Below, one piece after another: positions 7,724 through 15,944 of a DNA stretch of 64,000 bases. The stretch spans positions 682,001-746,000 of the forward strand of contig NZ_CP098502.1 in NCBI RefSeq assembly GCF_024220175.1. Direction: 5' to 3'. The first letter of the stretch is position 1, and every line of letters begins with the position of its first letter. The DNA comes from Paraconexibacter antarcticus. GTDB lineage: Bacteria > Actinomycetota > Thermoleophilia > Solirubrobacterales > Solirubrobacteraceae. Below the pieces are notes generated by a model. That model saw only the letters and a program-made list of their open reading frames with translations. It did not search any database and was not told the origin of the DNA. A program made the translations under genes and the position numbers.

Positions 7724-9513
7724 CGATGCGCATCGCCGACCTCCTCGCCGCCTACCGCGCCGGCACGACCGACCCGTCCGCCGTCATGGCCGACGTCCTC
7801 GCGGCGGGGGACGCGGCCGCGGCGGCCGACACCCAGCAGCCGGTGTGGATCGCCCGGATCTGCGCCGAGGAGCTGCTCGCCCGGGCGGCGCGGCTCGACG
7901 GCGGCGACCGCTCGCTGCCGCTGTACGGCATCCCGTTCGCGGTGAAGGACAACATGGACGTCGCCGGCCTGCCGACGACCGCGGGCCTGCCCGGTGCGTC
8001 GCGCATCGCGACCGAGACGGCCCCGGTCGTGCAGGCGCTGCTCGACGCGGGCGCGCTGCTCGTCGGCAAGACGAACATGGACCAGCTCGCGACCGGGCTC
8101 GTCGGGACGCGCTCGCCGTACGGCGCCTGCTCGTCGGTCGCCGACCCCGCGTACATCAGCGGCGGCTCGTCGTCGGGGTCCGGCGTCGCCGTCGCGCTCG
8201 GGCTCTGCGCCTTCGCGCTCGGGACCGACACCGCGGGCTCGGGTCGCGTGCCCGCCGCCTTCAACGCCGTCGTCGGGCTCAAGCCGACCCGGGGCCTGCT
8301 GTCCACCCGTGGGGTCGTCCCGGCCTGCGCGTCGCTCGACTGCGTCTCGGTCTTCGCGGCGGACGCCGCGGACGCCGCCGCGGTCCTCGCCGTCGCGGCG
8401 TCGCCCGACGCACAGGACCCGTGGAGCCGCCCGGCGGCGCCGCCGACCCGTCCGCGCCGCGGCCTCGTCGCCGTCCCGCAGCCCGGGCAGCTGACCTTCC
8501 TCGACGACACCGCGCGCGCGGCCTGGGAGGGGGCGGTTGCGGTTGCGGCCGAGCGCTTCACGGTCGTCGAGGCCGACGTGCAGCCGTTGCTCGACGCCGC
8601 GTCGCTCCTCTACGACAGCTGGGTCGCCGAGCGGACGGCCGATCTGCTCGTGCTCATCGACGGCCCGGCCGGTGCCGACGGCCTGGACCCGACCGTCGCG
8701 GCGATCGTCCGCGGCGGTGCGGGCCGCACGGCGGTCGACGTCTTCGCCTCCTCCCACACGCTCGCAGCGTTGCGCCTGGCGGCGGCACCGATCTGGGAGG
8801 CGTGCGACGCGCTGCTGCTGCCGACGGTCTCCGGCCACCCGACGCACGCGGACGTCGCCGCCGACCCGGTGGGCGTGAACTCCGAGCTCGGCCGCTACAC
8901 GAACTTCGTCAACCTCATGGACCTGTGCGCGGTGGCGGTGCCCGGCCCCGGCCGCGCCGACGGCCTGCCCGCCGGCGTCACGTTCCTCGCGCCCGCCTTC
9001 GGCGACACGCGGGTGCTCGAGCTCGCGGCGGCGTTCGCGGGGGAGACGCCGGACCCGGCGCGCTTCCCGCTCTCCGGCACCGTCCGCCTCGCCGTCGTCG
9101 GCGCGCACCTCAGCGGGCTGCCGCTGAACGCGCAGCTCACCGAGCGCGGGGCGCGCCTCGTCGGCCCCGCCCGGACCGCGCCCACGTACCGGCTCTACGC
9201 GCTGCCCGGCGACGGGCCGGTCTCCCGTCCCGGCCTCATCCGGACGTTCGACGACGGCGCGTCGATCGAGGCCGAGGTGTGGGAGCTCGCGCCGGCCGCG
9301 CTCGGCGAGCTGCTCGGCCTCATCCCCGCGCCGCTCGGCCTCGGCCGCGTCGAGCTCCAGGACGGCGCCCTGGTCACCGGCTTCGTCTGCGAGGGGCACG
9401 CCGTCCGCGGCGCGACCGACGTCACCGAGCACGGCGGCTGGCGCGCCTACCTCGCCGCGACGGCGGACCGCCCGGCGGCGACCGTGTTCCCGAGCGCGGC
9501 GGGGGACGCGTGA
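7720..9513 (+). CDS. atzF: Allophanate hydrolase
   Basis: A 597-residue amidase-signature enzyme that hydrolyses allophanate to ammonium and carbon dioxide, the final step of the urea carboxylase or guanidine carboxylase pathways. The Ser-cisSer-Lys triad is readable: Lys76 in FAVKDN, Ser150 in SGGSSSGSG, and Ser174 in GTDTAGSGRVPA. The amidase domain covers about residues 1-440; the C-terminal part (about 465-590, from VVGAHLSGLPLN to the end) is the small extra domain typical of AtzF-type allophanate hydrolases and absent from other amidases. The start is the ATG overlapping the carboxylase stop; it overlaps the following gene by 4 bp. Confidence 0.93.
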   Translation: MTMRIADLLAAYRAGTTDPSAVMADVLAAGDAAAAADTQQPVWIARICAEELLARAARLDGGDRSLPLYGIPFAVKDNMDVAGLPTTAGLPGASRIATETAPVVQALLDAGALLVGKTNMDQLATGLVGTRSPYGACSSVADPAYISGGSSSGSGVAVALGLCAFALGTDTAGSGRVPAAFNAVVGLKPTRGLLSTRGVVPACASLDCVSVFAADAADAAAVLAVAASPDAQDPWSRPAAPPTRPRRGLVAVPQPGQLTFLDDTARAAWEGAVAVAAERFTVVEADVQPLLDAASLLYDSWVAERTADLLVLIDGPAGADGLDPTVAAIVRGGAGRTAVDVFASSHTLAALRLAAAPIWEACDALLLPTVSGHPTHADVAADPVGVNSELGRYTNFVNLMDLCAVAVPGPGRADGLPAGVTFLAPAFGDTRVLELAAAFAGETPDPARFPLSGTVRLAVVGAHLSGLPLNAQLTERGARLVGPARTAPTYRLYALPGDGPVSRPGLIRTFDDGASIEAEVWELAPAALGELLGLIPAPLGLGRVELQDGALVTGFVCEGHAVRGATDVTEHGGWRAYLAATADRPAATVFPSAAGDA

Positions 9514-10473
9514 GCGCCGCTGTCCACCATCTCCCCGCGACGCCGCAGACCGTCCACTGGGGCTACTTCGACCCGCGGATCGCCCCGGCCCTTACGGTCG
9601 CCTCCGGGGACCTCGTCCAGCTCGAGGCGCTCACCCACCACGCGGGCGACGCCCCCGACCTGCTCATGGACGAGGGCATCGAGCTCGTCTTCGACCGGGT
9701 CGGCGACCGCGGCCCCGGCCCGCATCTGCTCACCGGCCCGATCGCCGTCGCCGGCGCGCGCCCCGGCGCTCTACGGCGAGCTGCCCGCCGAACGCGTGAC
9801 GATCTTCGAGCTCGACACCGAGGCGCTGCTCGGCCGCGCGCGCTTCGCCTACGAGTGGACGACGACGCCGCTCGCCGATCAGCCGGGGACGATCGTGCTG
9901 CCCGGGTCCGTCGACCGCGTCCCGGCCCTCGACGGCGTCGTCGTGCCGCTGCGGCCGCACTTCGGGACGATGGGCGTCGCGCCCTCGGCGCCCGAGCGCG
10001 TCTCCTCCGTGCCGCCGGGCGACGACGGCGGCAACCTCGACAACTGGCGGATCGGCGCCGGCGGGCGCATCTCCTACCCCGGGCAGGTGCCGGGCGCGCT
10101 GCTCTCCGTTGGCGACCCGCACGTCTCCCAGGGCGACGGCGAGGTGAGCGGGACCGCGCTCGGGGCGTCCCTCAACGGCCTGATCCGACTCACGATCCGG
10201 CGCGACCTCGCCTTCACCGCGCCGGTCCTGGAGACCGGCGCGGAGCTGCTCATCCACGGCTTCGGCGACACGCTCGACGAGGCGATGAAGGCCGCCGCGC
10301 TGCGCGTGCTCGACGTCCTGCGGCGCGTCTTCGGGCTCACCCGCTTCGACGCCTACGCCTTCATGTCCGTCGCCGTCGACTTCACCGTCACGCAGGTCGT
10401 CGACCAGCGCCAGGGCGTCCACGGCCGGATCGACAAGCGCTGCTTCCCGCGGTGGTCCGGACTCCCCGCATGA
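9510..10473 (+). pseudogene. Acetamidase/formamidase family protein, frameshifted with probable internal deletion
   Basis: Two reading frames together encode an acetamidase/formamidase-like protein. The 5' part (GTG at 9510 to about 9765) reads from VHWGYFDPRI through ALTHHAGD to GPHLLTGPIAVAGARPG. The 3' part, in another frame from about 9766 to 10473, reads LYGELPAERV, PLRPHFGTMGVAP, GGNLDNWRIG, VGDPHVSQGDGEVSG and ends normally. Intact family members continue GARPGD with a beta-strand segment of about 25 residues, which is missing at the junction, so this looks like a deletion whose length is not a multiple of three rather than a single-base error. A GTG at 9796 could allow separate translation of the C-terminal half. 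The gene retains 4-bp overlaps with both neighbours, so the disruption is probably recent. Confidence 0.75.
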
Positions 10474-10874
10474 TCCACGCGTTCACCTTCACGCCGGAGC
10501 AGGGCGTCCCGCCGTCCGTCGCGCCGTTCGCCCACGCGACCGCGGCCGGCGCGACGCTCTACGTCACCGGCCAGATGCCGACCGACACGACCGGGGCGCT
10601 CGTCGGGCCCGGCGATGTCGCCGCGCAGACCGATCAGGTGCTGCGCAACCTGCAGCGCGTCACCGAGCTCTGCGGCGGCACCCTGGCCGACGTCGTCTCC
10701 GTCCGCGCCTACCTCCTGCGCTGGGAGGACTACGAGGCCTTCAACGCCGCCTACGCACCCTGGTTCGGAGAGCGCCTGCCGTCGCGCACGTGCGTGGGGA
10801 CGACCGGGCTCGCCGTCGGCGCGCTGGTCGAGATCGACTGGGTGTGCTGGAAGGCCGGCGGCTGGACGGCGTGA
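10470..10874 (+). CDS. RidA/YjgF family protein
   Basis: A 134-residue member of the RidA superfamily, which hydrolyses reactive imine/enamine intermediates to ketones and ammonium; some relatives in nitrogen-catabolic operons act as specific amidohydrolases. Family hallmarks are LYVTGQMPTD, QTDQVLRNLQRV, the SRTCVGTTGLA segment carrying the conserved Arg of the active site, and VEIDWV near the C-terminus. It overlaps the preceding gene by 4 bp and closes the operon. It converges on the lipoprotein gene with only 7 bp between stops and no visible terminator. Confidence 0.9.
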   Translation: MIHAFTFTPEQGVPPSVAPFAHATAAGATLYVTGQMPTDTTGALVGPGDVAAQTDQVLRNLQRVTELCGGTLADVVSVRAYLLRWEDYEAFNAAYAPWFGERLPSRTCVGTTGLAVGALVEIDWVCWKAGGWTA

Positions 10875-10881
10875 GCGCGAG

Positions 10882-11337
10882 CTACGAGGCGCCGCACACG
10901 GTCAGCCCGTAGCGGCGCGCCTGCGCGTTCGCCGCGGTGAACGGTTGCGCTTCCCGGGCAGTCCGAGCAGCACCGGATTCGCGCGCGCCCGAGTCAGGCC
11001 GTGCTCGATCGCAGTCGTAGATCGCCTCGGCCGCGCCGTCGTCCCCGGCGGGCGGGGTGAGGGCGCGGAGGTCACGCAGCTCCCGCTCGACGACGGGGAA
11101 GAACGCGGTGGAGGCGTAGCGGCGGATCTGCGGCAGCGTCGGGACGGCGGCGGTGAACGTCTGCTTCGCCGCGGTCGTGATGCGGGTGTTCGCCGTGCGG
11201 CAGATCGCGTCCGCGCGGGCGACGTCGGTCGCCTTCGACGGCGCCTTTGCGCTGTCGCCGCCGCCCGATCCGCAGCCCGCGGCGGTGAGCGTCAGGGCGG
11301 CCGCCAGCGCGACGGCGGGGGTACGGCTCGGCCTCAT
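10882..11337 (-). CDS. Small secreted lipoprotein of unknown function
   Basis: A 151-residue protein whose first 22 residues are a signal peptide with lipobox LTAAGC (Cys22) followed by a Gly/Ser linker. The remainder is helical (DAICRTANTRI...VERELRDLRALTPP...YGLTVCG), resembling small hypothetical lipoproteins of Solirubrobacterales that share a Cys-containing start and a terminal GLTVCG; I do not recognise a function. A stretch of about 20 codons (around 10950-11020) reads poorly in the main frame (CDRARPDSGARESGAARTA) but as AIEHGLTRARANPVLLGLPG in the +1 frame, so a pair of compensating indels may be present. The start ATG at 11337 was chosen because it directly precedes the signal peptide. 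Confidence 0.7.
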   Translation of the reverse strand: MRPSRTPAVALAAALTLTAAGCGSGGGDSAKAPSKATDVARADAICRTANTRITTAAKQTFTAAVPTLPQIRRYASTAFFPVVERELRDLRALTPPAGDDGAAEAIYDCDRARPDSGARESGAARTAREAQPFTAANAQARRYGLTVCGAS

Positions 11338-11395
11338 GGCGGCGGGCCCTAGTGCCGCCGCGACGCCCGGCTGTGAACGCGGCGTTGCCGGGGTG

Positions 11396-12265
11396 TCACT
11401 CGGCCCCGAGCACCGCGACCGCCGCGACGATGAGCGCGATCCCGGCGACCTGGTGGCGGGCGAGGCGCTCGTGGAAGAAGAGGCGCCCGAGGCCCGCGGC
11501 GACCGCGCCGGTGATCGAGGCCATGACCGCGGCGACGGCGACGTCGCTGCGCGCGCCGAGGGCGTAGGACGCGAACCCCGCGACCTCGAGCGCGCCGCCG
11601 CCGAGCGCATAGGGGAGCACCGCGCGGGGGACCGCGAGGCGACGCCGCGCGAGCAGCGGCAGGGACACGAGCAGCACGCCGATGACGCGCGGCGGCACGA
11701 TGGCCCACGCGAGCGGGATCTCGTCGCCCGCCACCTGCCCGGTCGCGTAGAGGCCGAAGCCGAAGACGCACGCCGCGCCGGCGGCCCACCCGATCGCCCG
11801 TGCGACGACCTCGGTGTGGTGCGGGTCGTGCGGGACGGGGACGCTCGGGGCGCTGCGGCCCGCCTGCCACGCCACGAGCATGCAGCCGCTGATGACGCCG
11901 ACGAGCGCCGCCGCGCGCGTCGCCCCCAGGCGCTGGCCGGCGGCGACCGAGATGACGGCGGTCACGCCGCCCTCGGCGGAGACGATCGGCGAGACCACCC
12001 CGAGCGCCCCGGTCGAGAGCGCCCGGTAGGCCATGAGCAGGCCGCCGACGTTCGCGGCCCCGGACGCCGCGAGCCACGCCCACGTCCCGCTCGAGACGTC
12101 GTGCGGGAGGCGGATCGCCAGCACCGGGAGGAGGAGCGCGAGGCCGAAGACCATGACCGCCCCGAGCGCGGCGGTCGGCCCGATGGCCCGCGAGGACCGG
12201 GTCGAGCACGCCGTCGCGGCGGCCCAGGCCAGGGCGGCGCCGAGGCCGCCGAGGATCGCGCCCAC
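11396..12265 (-). CDS. EamA/DMT-family membrane transporter
   Basis: A 289-residue hydrophobic protein with about ten transmembrane helices arranged as two EamA repeats. The first repeat starts AILGGLGAALAWAAAT and the second near RAIGWAAGAACVFGFGLYATG. Family members export small metabolites or drugs; substrate unknown. The GTG at 12265 gives a standard-length protein; upstream in-frame sequence lies over the opposite-strand murB start and lacks hydrophobicity. It is divergent from murB with 75 bp between start codons. Confidence 0.85.
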   Translation of the reverse strand: MGAILGGLGAALAWAAATACSTRSSRAIGPTAALGAVMVFGLALLLPVLAIRLPHDVSSGTWAWLAASGAANVGGLLMAYRALSTGALGVVSPIVSAEGGVTAVISVAAGQRLGATRAAALVGVISGCMLVAWQAGRSAPSVPVPHDPHHTEVVARAIGWAAGAACVFGFGLYATGQVAGDEIPLAWAIVPPRVIGVLLVSLPLLARRRLAVPRAVLPYALGGGALEVAGFASYALGARSDVAVAAVMASITGAVAAGLGRLFFHERLARHQVAGIALIVAAVAVLGAE

Positions 12266-12326
12266 GCCGTGGGTCCTCAGCCCGCCGGGACGGGATTGCG
12301 GCGGGCGCCGATCACCGCGAGGACGG

Positions 12327-12332
12327 TAGCGT
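12327..12332 (+). promoter_or_regulatory. Candidate -10 hexamer (TAGCGT) for leaderless murB mRNA
   Basis: TAGCGT lies 8 nt before the murB GTG. It is one of ten TAnnnT hexamers in this window placed 6-8 nt ahead of a start codon, a spacing expected if transcription begins at or next to the start codon. No convincing -35 was seen. Confidence 0.45.
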
Positions 12333-12340
12333 GCGGCGGC

Positions 12341-13411
12341 GTGACCCTCGCTCCCCACACGACCCTGCGCCTCGGCGGCCCCGCCGCGCGCGAGGTGACG
12401 GTGACCGACGAGAACGCGCTCGTCCACGCCGTCGCGGAGGCCGACGACGCCGGCGAACCGCTGCTCCTACTCGGCGGCGGCTCGAACGTCGTCATCGCCG
12501 ACGAGGGCTTCCCGGGCCTCGTCGTCCTCATCCGCACGACGGGGATCGAGCGCGTCGAGGGCGGCGGCAAGGTCGTCCTCACGGTCGCGGCCGGGGAGGA
12601 CTGGGACGGCTTCGTCGCGCGGGTGGTCGCCGACGGGCTCGCGGGGGTCGAGGCGCTCAGCGGCATCCCCGGTAGTGTCGGCGCGACCCCGATCCAGAAC
12701 GTCGGCGCGTACGGGCAGGACGTCGCCGAGACGATCGTCCGTGTGCGCGCCTACGACCGTCACGAGCGCGCCGTCGTCGCGCTCGACGCGGCCGATTGCG
12801 GCTTCGGCTACCGGCACTCGCGCTTCAAGGACGAGCCGGGTCGGTTCGTCGTCCTCGACGTGAGCTTCGCGCTCGACCGTGGCGGGCTGTCGCGTCCGCT
12901 GCGCTACGTCGAGCTCACGCGGGCGCTCGACGTGCCGATCGGGGGCGCGGCGCCGCTGGCCGACGTCCGCGCGGCCGTCCTGCGCCTGCGCGCCGCGAAG
13001 GGCATGGTCCTCGACGCGGCCGACCACGACACGTGGTCGGCGGGCTCGTTCTTCACGAACCCGATCCTCGACCCGGAGGACTTCGCGGCGCTCGACGCAC
13101 GGGTGCTCGAGCAGCTCGGGCCGGACGCGCGCCTGCCGCGCTACCCCGAGCCCGACGGGCGGCTGAAGACGTCGGCCGCGTGGCTCATCGAGCGCGCCGG
13201 CTTCGCCAAGGGGCACCCGGGCCGCGGCCCGGCGACGATCTCGGCGAAGCACACGCTCGCGCTGACGAACCGGGGGGACGCGACCACCGCCGACCTCGTC
13301 GCGCTCGCCCGCGAGGTGGCGGCCGGCGTGCGCGCCGCATACGGTGTCGCGCTCGTCCCCGAGCCGGTCTTCGTCGGCCACGACTGGGACCCGGACGACG
13401 ACGGCGGCTGA
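12341..13411 (+). CDS. murB: UDP-N-acetylmuramate dehydrogenase
   Basis: A 356-residue cytoplasmic flavoenzyme that reduces UDP-GlcNAc-enolpyruvate to UDP-MurNAc with NADPH in peptidoglycan synthesis. The FAD-binding PCMH fold shows TTLRLGGPA, the LLGGGSNVVIADEGFPGLV block, and SGIPGSVGATPIQNVGAYGQ. The C-terminal MurB domain has the proton-donor Ser in GSFFTNP, then KTSAAWLIERAGFAKG and ISAKHTLALTN, ending with VPEPVFVG, which supplies the active-site Glu. Length and GSFFTNP motif match type I MurB. GTG start is supported by a -10-like hexamer 8 nt upstream. Confidence 0.95.
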   Translation: MTLAPHTTLRLGGPAAREVTVTDENALVHAVAEADDAGEPLLLLGGGSNVVIADEGFPGLVVLIRTTGIERVEGGGKVVLTVAAGEDWDGFVARVVADGLAGVEALSGIPGSVGATPIQNVGAYGQDVAETIVRVRAYDRHERAVVALDAADCGFGYRHSRFKDEPGRFVVLDVSFALDRGGLSRPLRYVELTRALDVPIGGAAPLADVRAAVLRLRAAKGMVLDAADHDTWSAGSFFTNPILDPEDFAALDARVLEQLGPDARLPRYPEPDGRLKTSAAWLIERAGFAKGHPGRGPATISAKHTLALTNRGDATTADLVALAREVAAGVRAAYGVALVPEPVFVGHDWDPDDDGG

Positions 13412-13461
13412 GACGGAGGCCGCCGGCGGTCGCGGGGCGGCGGCAGCGGCTCCCCGAGCCG

Positions 13462-13504
13462 GCGTGCGGCCTCGTGGGTCATATACCCCCAGTTGACCGC
13501 ACGC
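13462..13504 (-). repeat. 43-bp palindromic intergenic repeat, family A, copy 1
   Basis: Element bounded by GCGTGCGG and its inverse CCGCACGC (13462-13469 / 13497-13504) with a 27-bp interior that includes TCATAT. The reverse complement aligns without gaps to copies at 24917 and 25014; the TATGACCCACGAGG half is identical to copy 2. It lies between the convergent murB and AraC-type genes, so it may act as a bidirectional terminator. Confidence 0.75.
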
Positions 13505-13535
13505 CGCACGGGGGAGGGGCGGCGGGCCGGGGCCC

Positions 13536-13943
13536 CTACGCCGCCATCGACTCCGTCGCGGCGTCGATCGCCGCCCGCGTCCCGCGGTTGCCCGCGCGCC
13601 ACTGCAGCGGCGTCACGCCGCCGAAGCGGCGGAAGGCCTTGGCGAACTGCGCGCTCTGGCGGTAGCCGACGTGGCGGGCGATGTCGCGCACCGGGGTGCG
13701 CGTCTGCTCGAGGAGGTCGGCCGCGCGCTGCATGCGCAGACGGGTGAGGTAGGCGCGGAAGGTGTCGCCGTCCTCCTCGAAGAGCCGCTGGACCTGGCGG
13801 CGGGACGAGGAGACCTCGCGCGCGACGTCGTCGAGCGTGAGGTCGGCGTCGCCGTAGCGGTCGTCGAGGAAGGCGCGGACCTCGACGTAGAGGGCACGGC
13901 GCAGGGCGATGGTCATGGGGCGGTGCCGGACAGGAACGCTCAT
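13536..13943 (-). CDS. Small AraC-family HTH transcriptional regulator
   Basis: A 135-residue protein consisting almost only of an AraC/XylS DNA-binding domain: first HTH around LTLDDVAREVSSSRRQVQRLF, second around PVRDIARHVGYRQSAQFAKAFRRFGGVTP, the last part being the family signature. There is no effector-binding N-terminal domain, like SoxS/MarA-size members. A second ATG at residue 10 is an alternative start. It is flanked by a family A palindrome on its 3' side and by 169 bp of non-coding sequence between its start and the response regulator stop; its target genes are unknown. Confidence 0.85.
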   Translation of the reverse strand: MSVPVRHRPMTIALRRALYVEVRAFLDDRYGDADLTLDDVAREVSSSRRQVQRLFEEDGDTFRAYLTRLRMQRAADLLEQTRTPVRDIARHVGYRQSAQFAKAFRRFGGVTPLQWRAGNRGTRAAIDAATESMAA

Positions 13944-14112
13944 GCCTCGGATACGGTCGCCCGCCCGAAAAAGCGCACGACGATCCGACGTTTTCCTCTG
14001 ACGGGTCCGGGGTCAGCGGACGGGCGCGCGGGCAGACCGGGGGTGGGAGGAGGGAGCGAGCGGCAGCGGCGGCCTACACCGCCGCTGCTGTTCGGGGTCT
14101 CCGCGCCCGAGG

Positions 14113-14562
14113 TCAGGCGCGCGCCGGGGGCGGCGGCCCCTGCGCGAGCCCGAGCCAGAAGGCCTGGATCGACCGCATCGCGTCGACGAACTCGAAGAAG
14201 TCCACCGGCTTGACGACGTAGCTGTTGGCATGCAGGTCGTACGCCGCGCCGACGTCGCGCGCCGCCGCGGACGTCGTGAGCACGACCACCGGAACCTGGC
14301 GCAGGCGGGCGTCCGCCTTCAGCCGCTCGAGGACGTGGAGGCCGTCGACCCCGGGGAGGTTCAGGTCGAGGAGGATGAGGTCCGGGGTCAGCGACGCGCT
14401 CCCGCCGCCCGCGCCGAAGAGCAGCTCGAGCGCCTCGTGCCCGTCGCGGGCGACCCGCAGGTCCACCGCCATGTCGTTCTCGATGAGCGCCTCGCGGACG
14501 AGCCGCGCGTCGGCCGCCGAGTCCTCGACGAGCAGCAGCAGCGGTCCGGCCGGTCCGCTCAT
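14113..14562 (-). CDS. Single-domain response regulator (CheY/Rcp-like)
   Basis: A 149-residue receiver domain without output domain. It contains the acidic pair in LLVEDS, phospho-acceptor Asp66 in DLILLDLNLPG, the conserved Thr in VVVLTTS and Lys in VVKPVDF, so it should be phosphorylatable. It resembles Rcp1-type receivers paired with GAF/phytochrome-like kinases. The ATG at 14562 overlaps the stop of the histidine kinase by 4 bp, marking the two as a cognate pair. It likely signals by protein-protein contact. Confidence 0.9.
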   Translation of the reverse strand: MSGPAGPLLLLVEDSAADARLVREALIENDMAVDLRVARDGHEALELLFGAGGGSASLTPDLILLDLNLPGVDGLHVLERLKADARLRQVPVVVLTTSAAARDVGAAYDLHANSYVVKPVDFFEFVDAMRSIQAFWLGLAQGPPPPARA

Positions 14563-15944
14563 GCGGCCGGCCCGTCGGGCAGCGTGAAGGAGAAGCACGA
14601 GCCGCCGCCCTCACGCGCGGTGACGCTGATCGTGCCGTCGTGGCGCTCGACGATCTTGTGGCAGATCGCGAGGCCGATCCCGGTGCCCGGCGCGTCCTCG
14701 CGGGGGTGCAGGCGCTGGAACATGTCGAAGACCTTCGGCGCGAGCTCCACCGGGATGCCGATGCCGTTGTCCTCGACGAGGATGCGCCACGCCGCGGCCT
14801 CCCGCTCGGCCCGGACGCGCACGACCGGCGGCGCCTGCGAGCGGAACTTCAGCGCGTTGCCGACGAGGTTGTCGACGAGCTGCGCGAGCTGCGTCGCGTC
14901 GCCGACGACCGTGGGCAGCGGCTCGACGACGAGCTCGGCCCCGGCGTCGGCGATCGCCTGCGTCAGCGACCGGCGCGTGCGGTCGAGGACCGCCGCGAGG
15001 TCGACGGGCTCGCGCCGGATCGCCTCCCGCCCGACGCGCGAGTAGCGCAGCAGGTCCTTGATGAGCGCCTGCATCCGCGCGGTCGCGTCGACGGTGTAGG
15101 CGATGTACTCGTCGGCCCGCGGGTCGAGCTTGCCCTCGTAGCGCCGGGCGAGCAGCTGGACGAACCCCGAGATGGAGCGCAGCGGCTCCTGCAGGTCGTG
15201 CGAGGCGATGTAGGCGAACGCCTCGAGATCCTGGTTCGAGCGCTCGACGTCCTGCAGCGTCTCCAGCAGCGCGCCGTTGGCCGCCTCGAGCGCGAGCCGC
15301 GCGCGCTCCCGCTCGATGACGCGGCCGACCTGGACGCCGACCTGCGCGACGACGTCGAGCACCCGCGCGTCGGGCTCCGCCGCCGCCGTCGCGAAGAGCT
15401 CGATGACGCCGACGACCTCGTGCCCGACGAGCACCGGGAAGGCGAAGCCGCTCTGGAGGCCGGCGGCGAGCGCGGCGTGGCGCCGCGGGAAGGACTCGTC
15501 CTCGGCGAGGCGCGGGATCCACGCGGGCTCGCCGGCGGCGAGCACGTGGCCCGGCAGCCCGACCCCCGGCGCGAAGTCCGTCGCCCGCGAGAGCGCCCGG
15601 AACCCGGCGAACCGCTCGGGGTCGGCGACGTGCCAATGGCCGGCCGAGCGCAGCACGCCGTCCTCGACGAGGAGGGCGTCCGCCACCGGCCACCCCGTGT
15701 ACGCGCACAGGTCGGTGAGGATCCGGCCGATCGCGGCGTCGACGTTCTCCGCCTCGTTCGCCGCGCGGGCCACGCGCTCGAGGAGCTGCAGGTCCTCCCG
15801 CTGGACGTAGACCTCGCGGAGCGTCGACTCGGCGATGCGCTCGGCCTCGTGCCGCGCCAGGCGCTCCCGGTCCAGGCGGGACCGCAGCCGCGCGGCCGGG
15901 TCCGGCGCCGTCGTCAGCGGGTCGTCGTCACGACGATCTGGCAC
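14559..15944 (-). CDS. GAF-domain sensor histidine kinase
   Basis: A soluble 461-residue kinase. A helical N-terminus leads to a GAF domain (about residues 60-200; VGLPGHVLAAGEPAWIP, GLQSGFAFPVLVGHEVVGVIELF), then a coiled linker, the dimerisation/phosphoacceptor box SHDLQEPLRSISGF with His249, and a catalytic domain with N box DNLVGNALKF, G1 VEDNGIGI and G2 GTGIGLAICH. No membrane segments, so it senses an internal signal. The GTG at 15944 overlaps the end of the H-NOX gene by 31 bp; no in-frame ATG exists nearby, so the exact start is uncertain. Coupling to H-NOX upstream and a receiver downstream suggests H-NOX gates its activity. Confidence 0.88.
   Translation of the reverse strand: MPDRRDDDPLTTAPDPAARLRSRLDRERLARHEAERIAESTLREVYVQREDLQLLERVARAANEAENVDAAIGRILTDLCAYTGWPVADALLVEDGVLRSAGHWHVADPERFAGFRALSRATDFAPGVGLPGHVLAAGEPAWIPRLAEDESFPRRHAALAAGLQSGFAFPVLVGHEVVGVIELFATAAAEPDARVLDVVAQVGVQVGRVIERERARLALEAANGALLETLQDVERSNQDLEAFAYIASHDLQEPLRSISGFVQLLARRYEGKLDPRADEYIAYTVDATARMQALIKDLLRYSRVGREAIRREPVDLAAVLDRTRRSLTQAIADAGAELVVEPLPTVVGDATQLAQLVDNLVGNALKFRSQAPPVVRVRAEREAAAWRILVEDNGIGIPVELAPKVFDMFQRLHPREDAPGTGIGLAICHKIVERHDGTISVTAREGGGSCFSFTLPDGPAA

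Noticed and set aside
13462-13504. Family A palindrome as an IS inverted-repeat end
   Set aside because: No transposase or matching second terminus at a suitable distance; the element is itself the full repeat unit.
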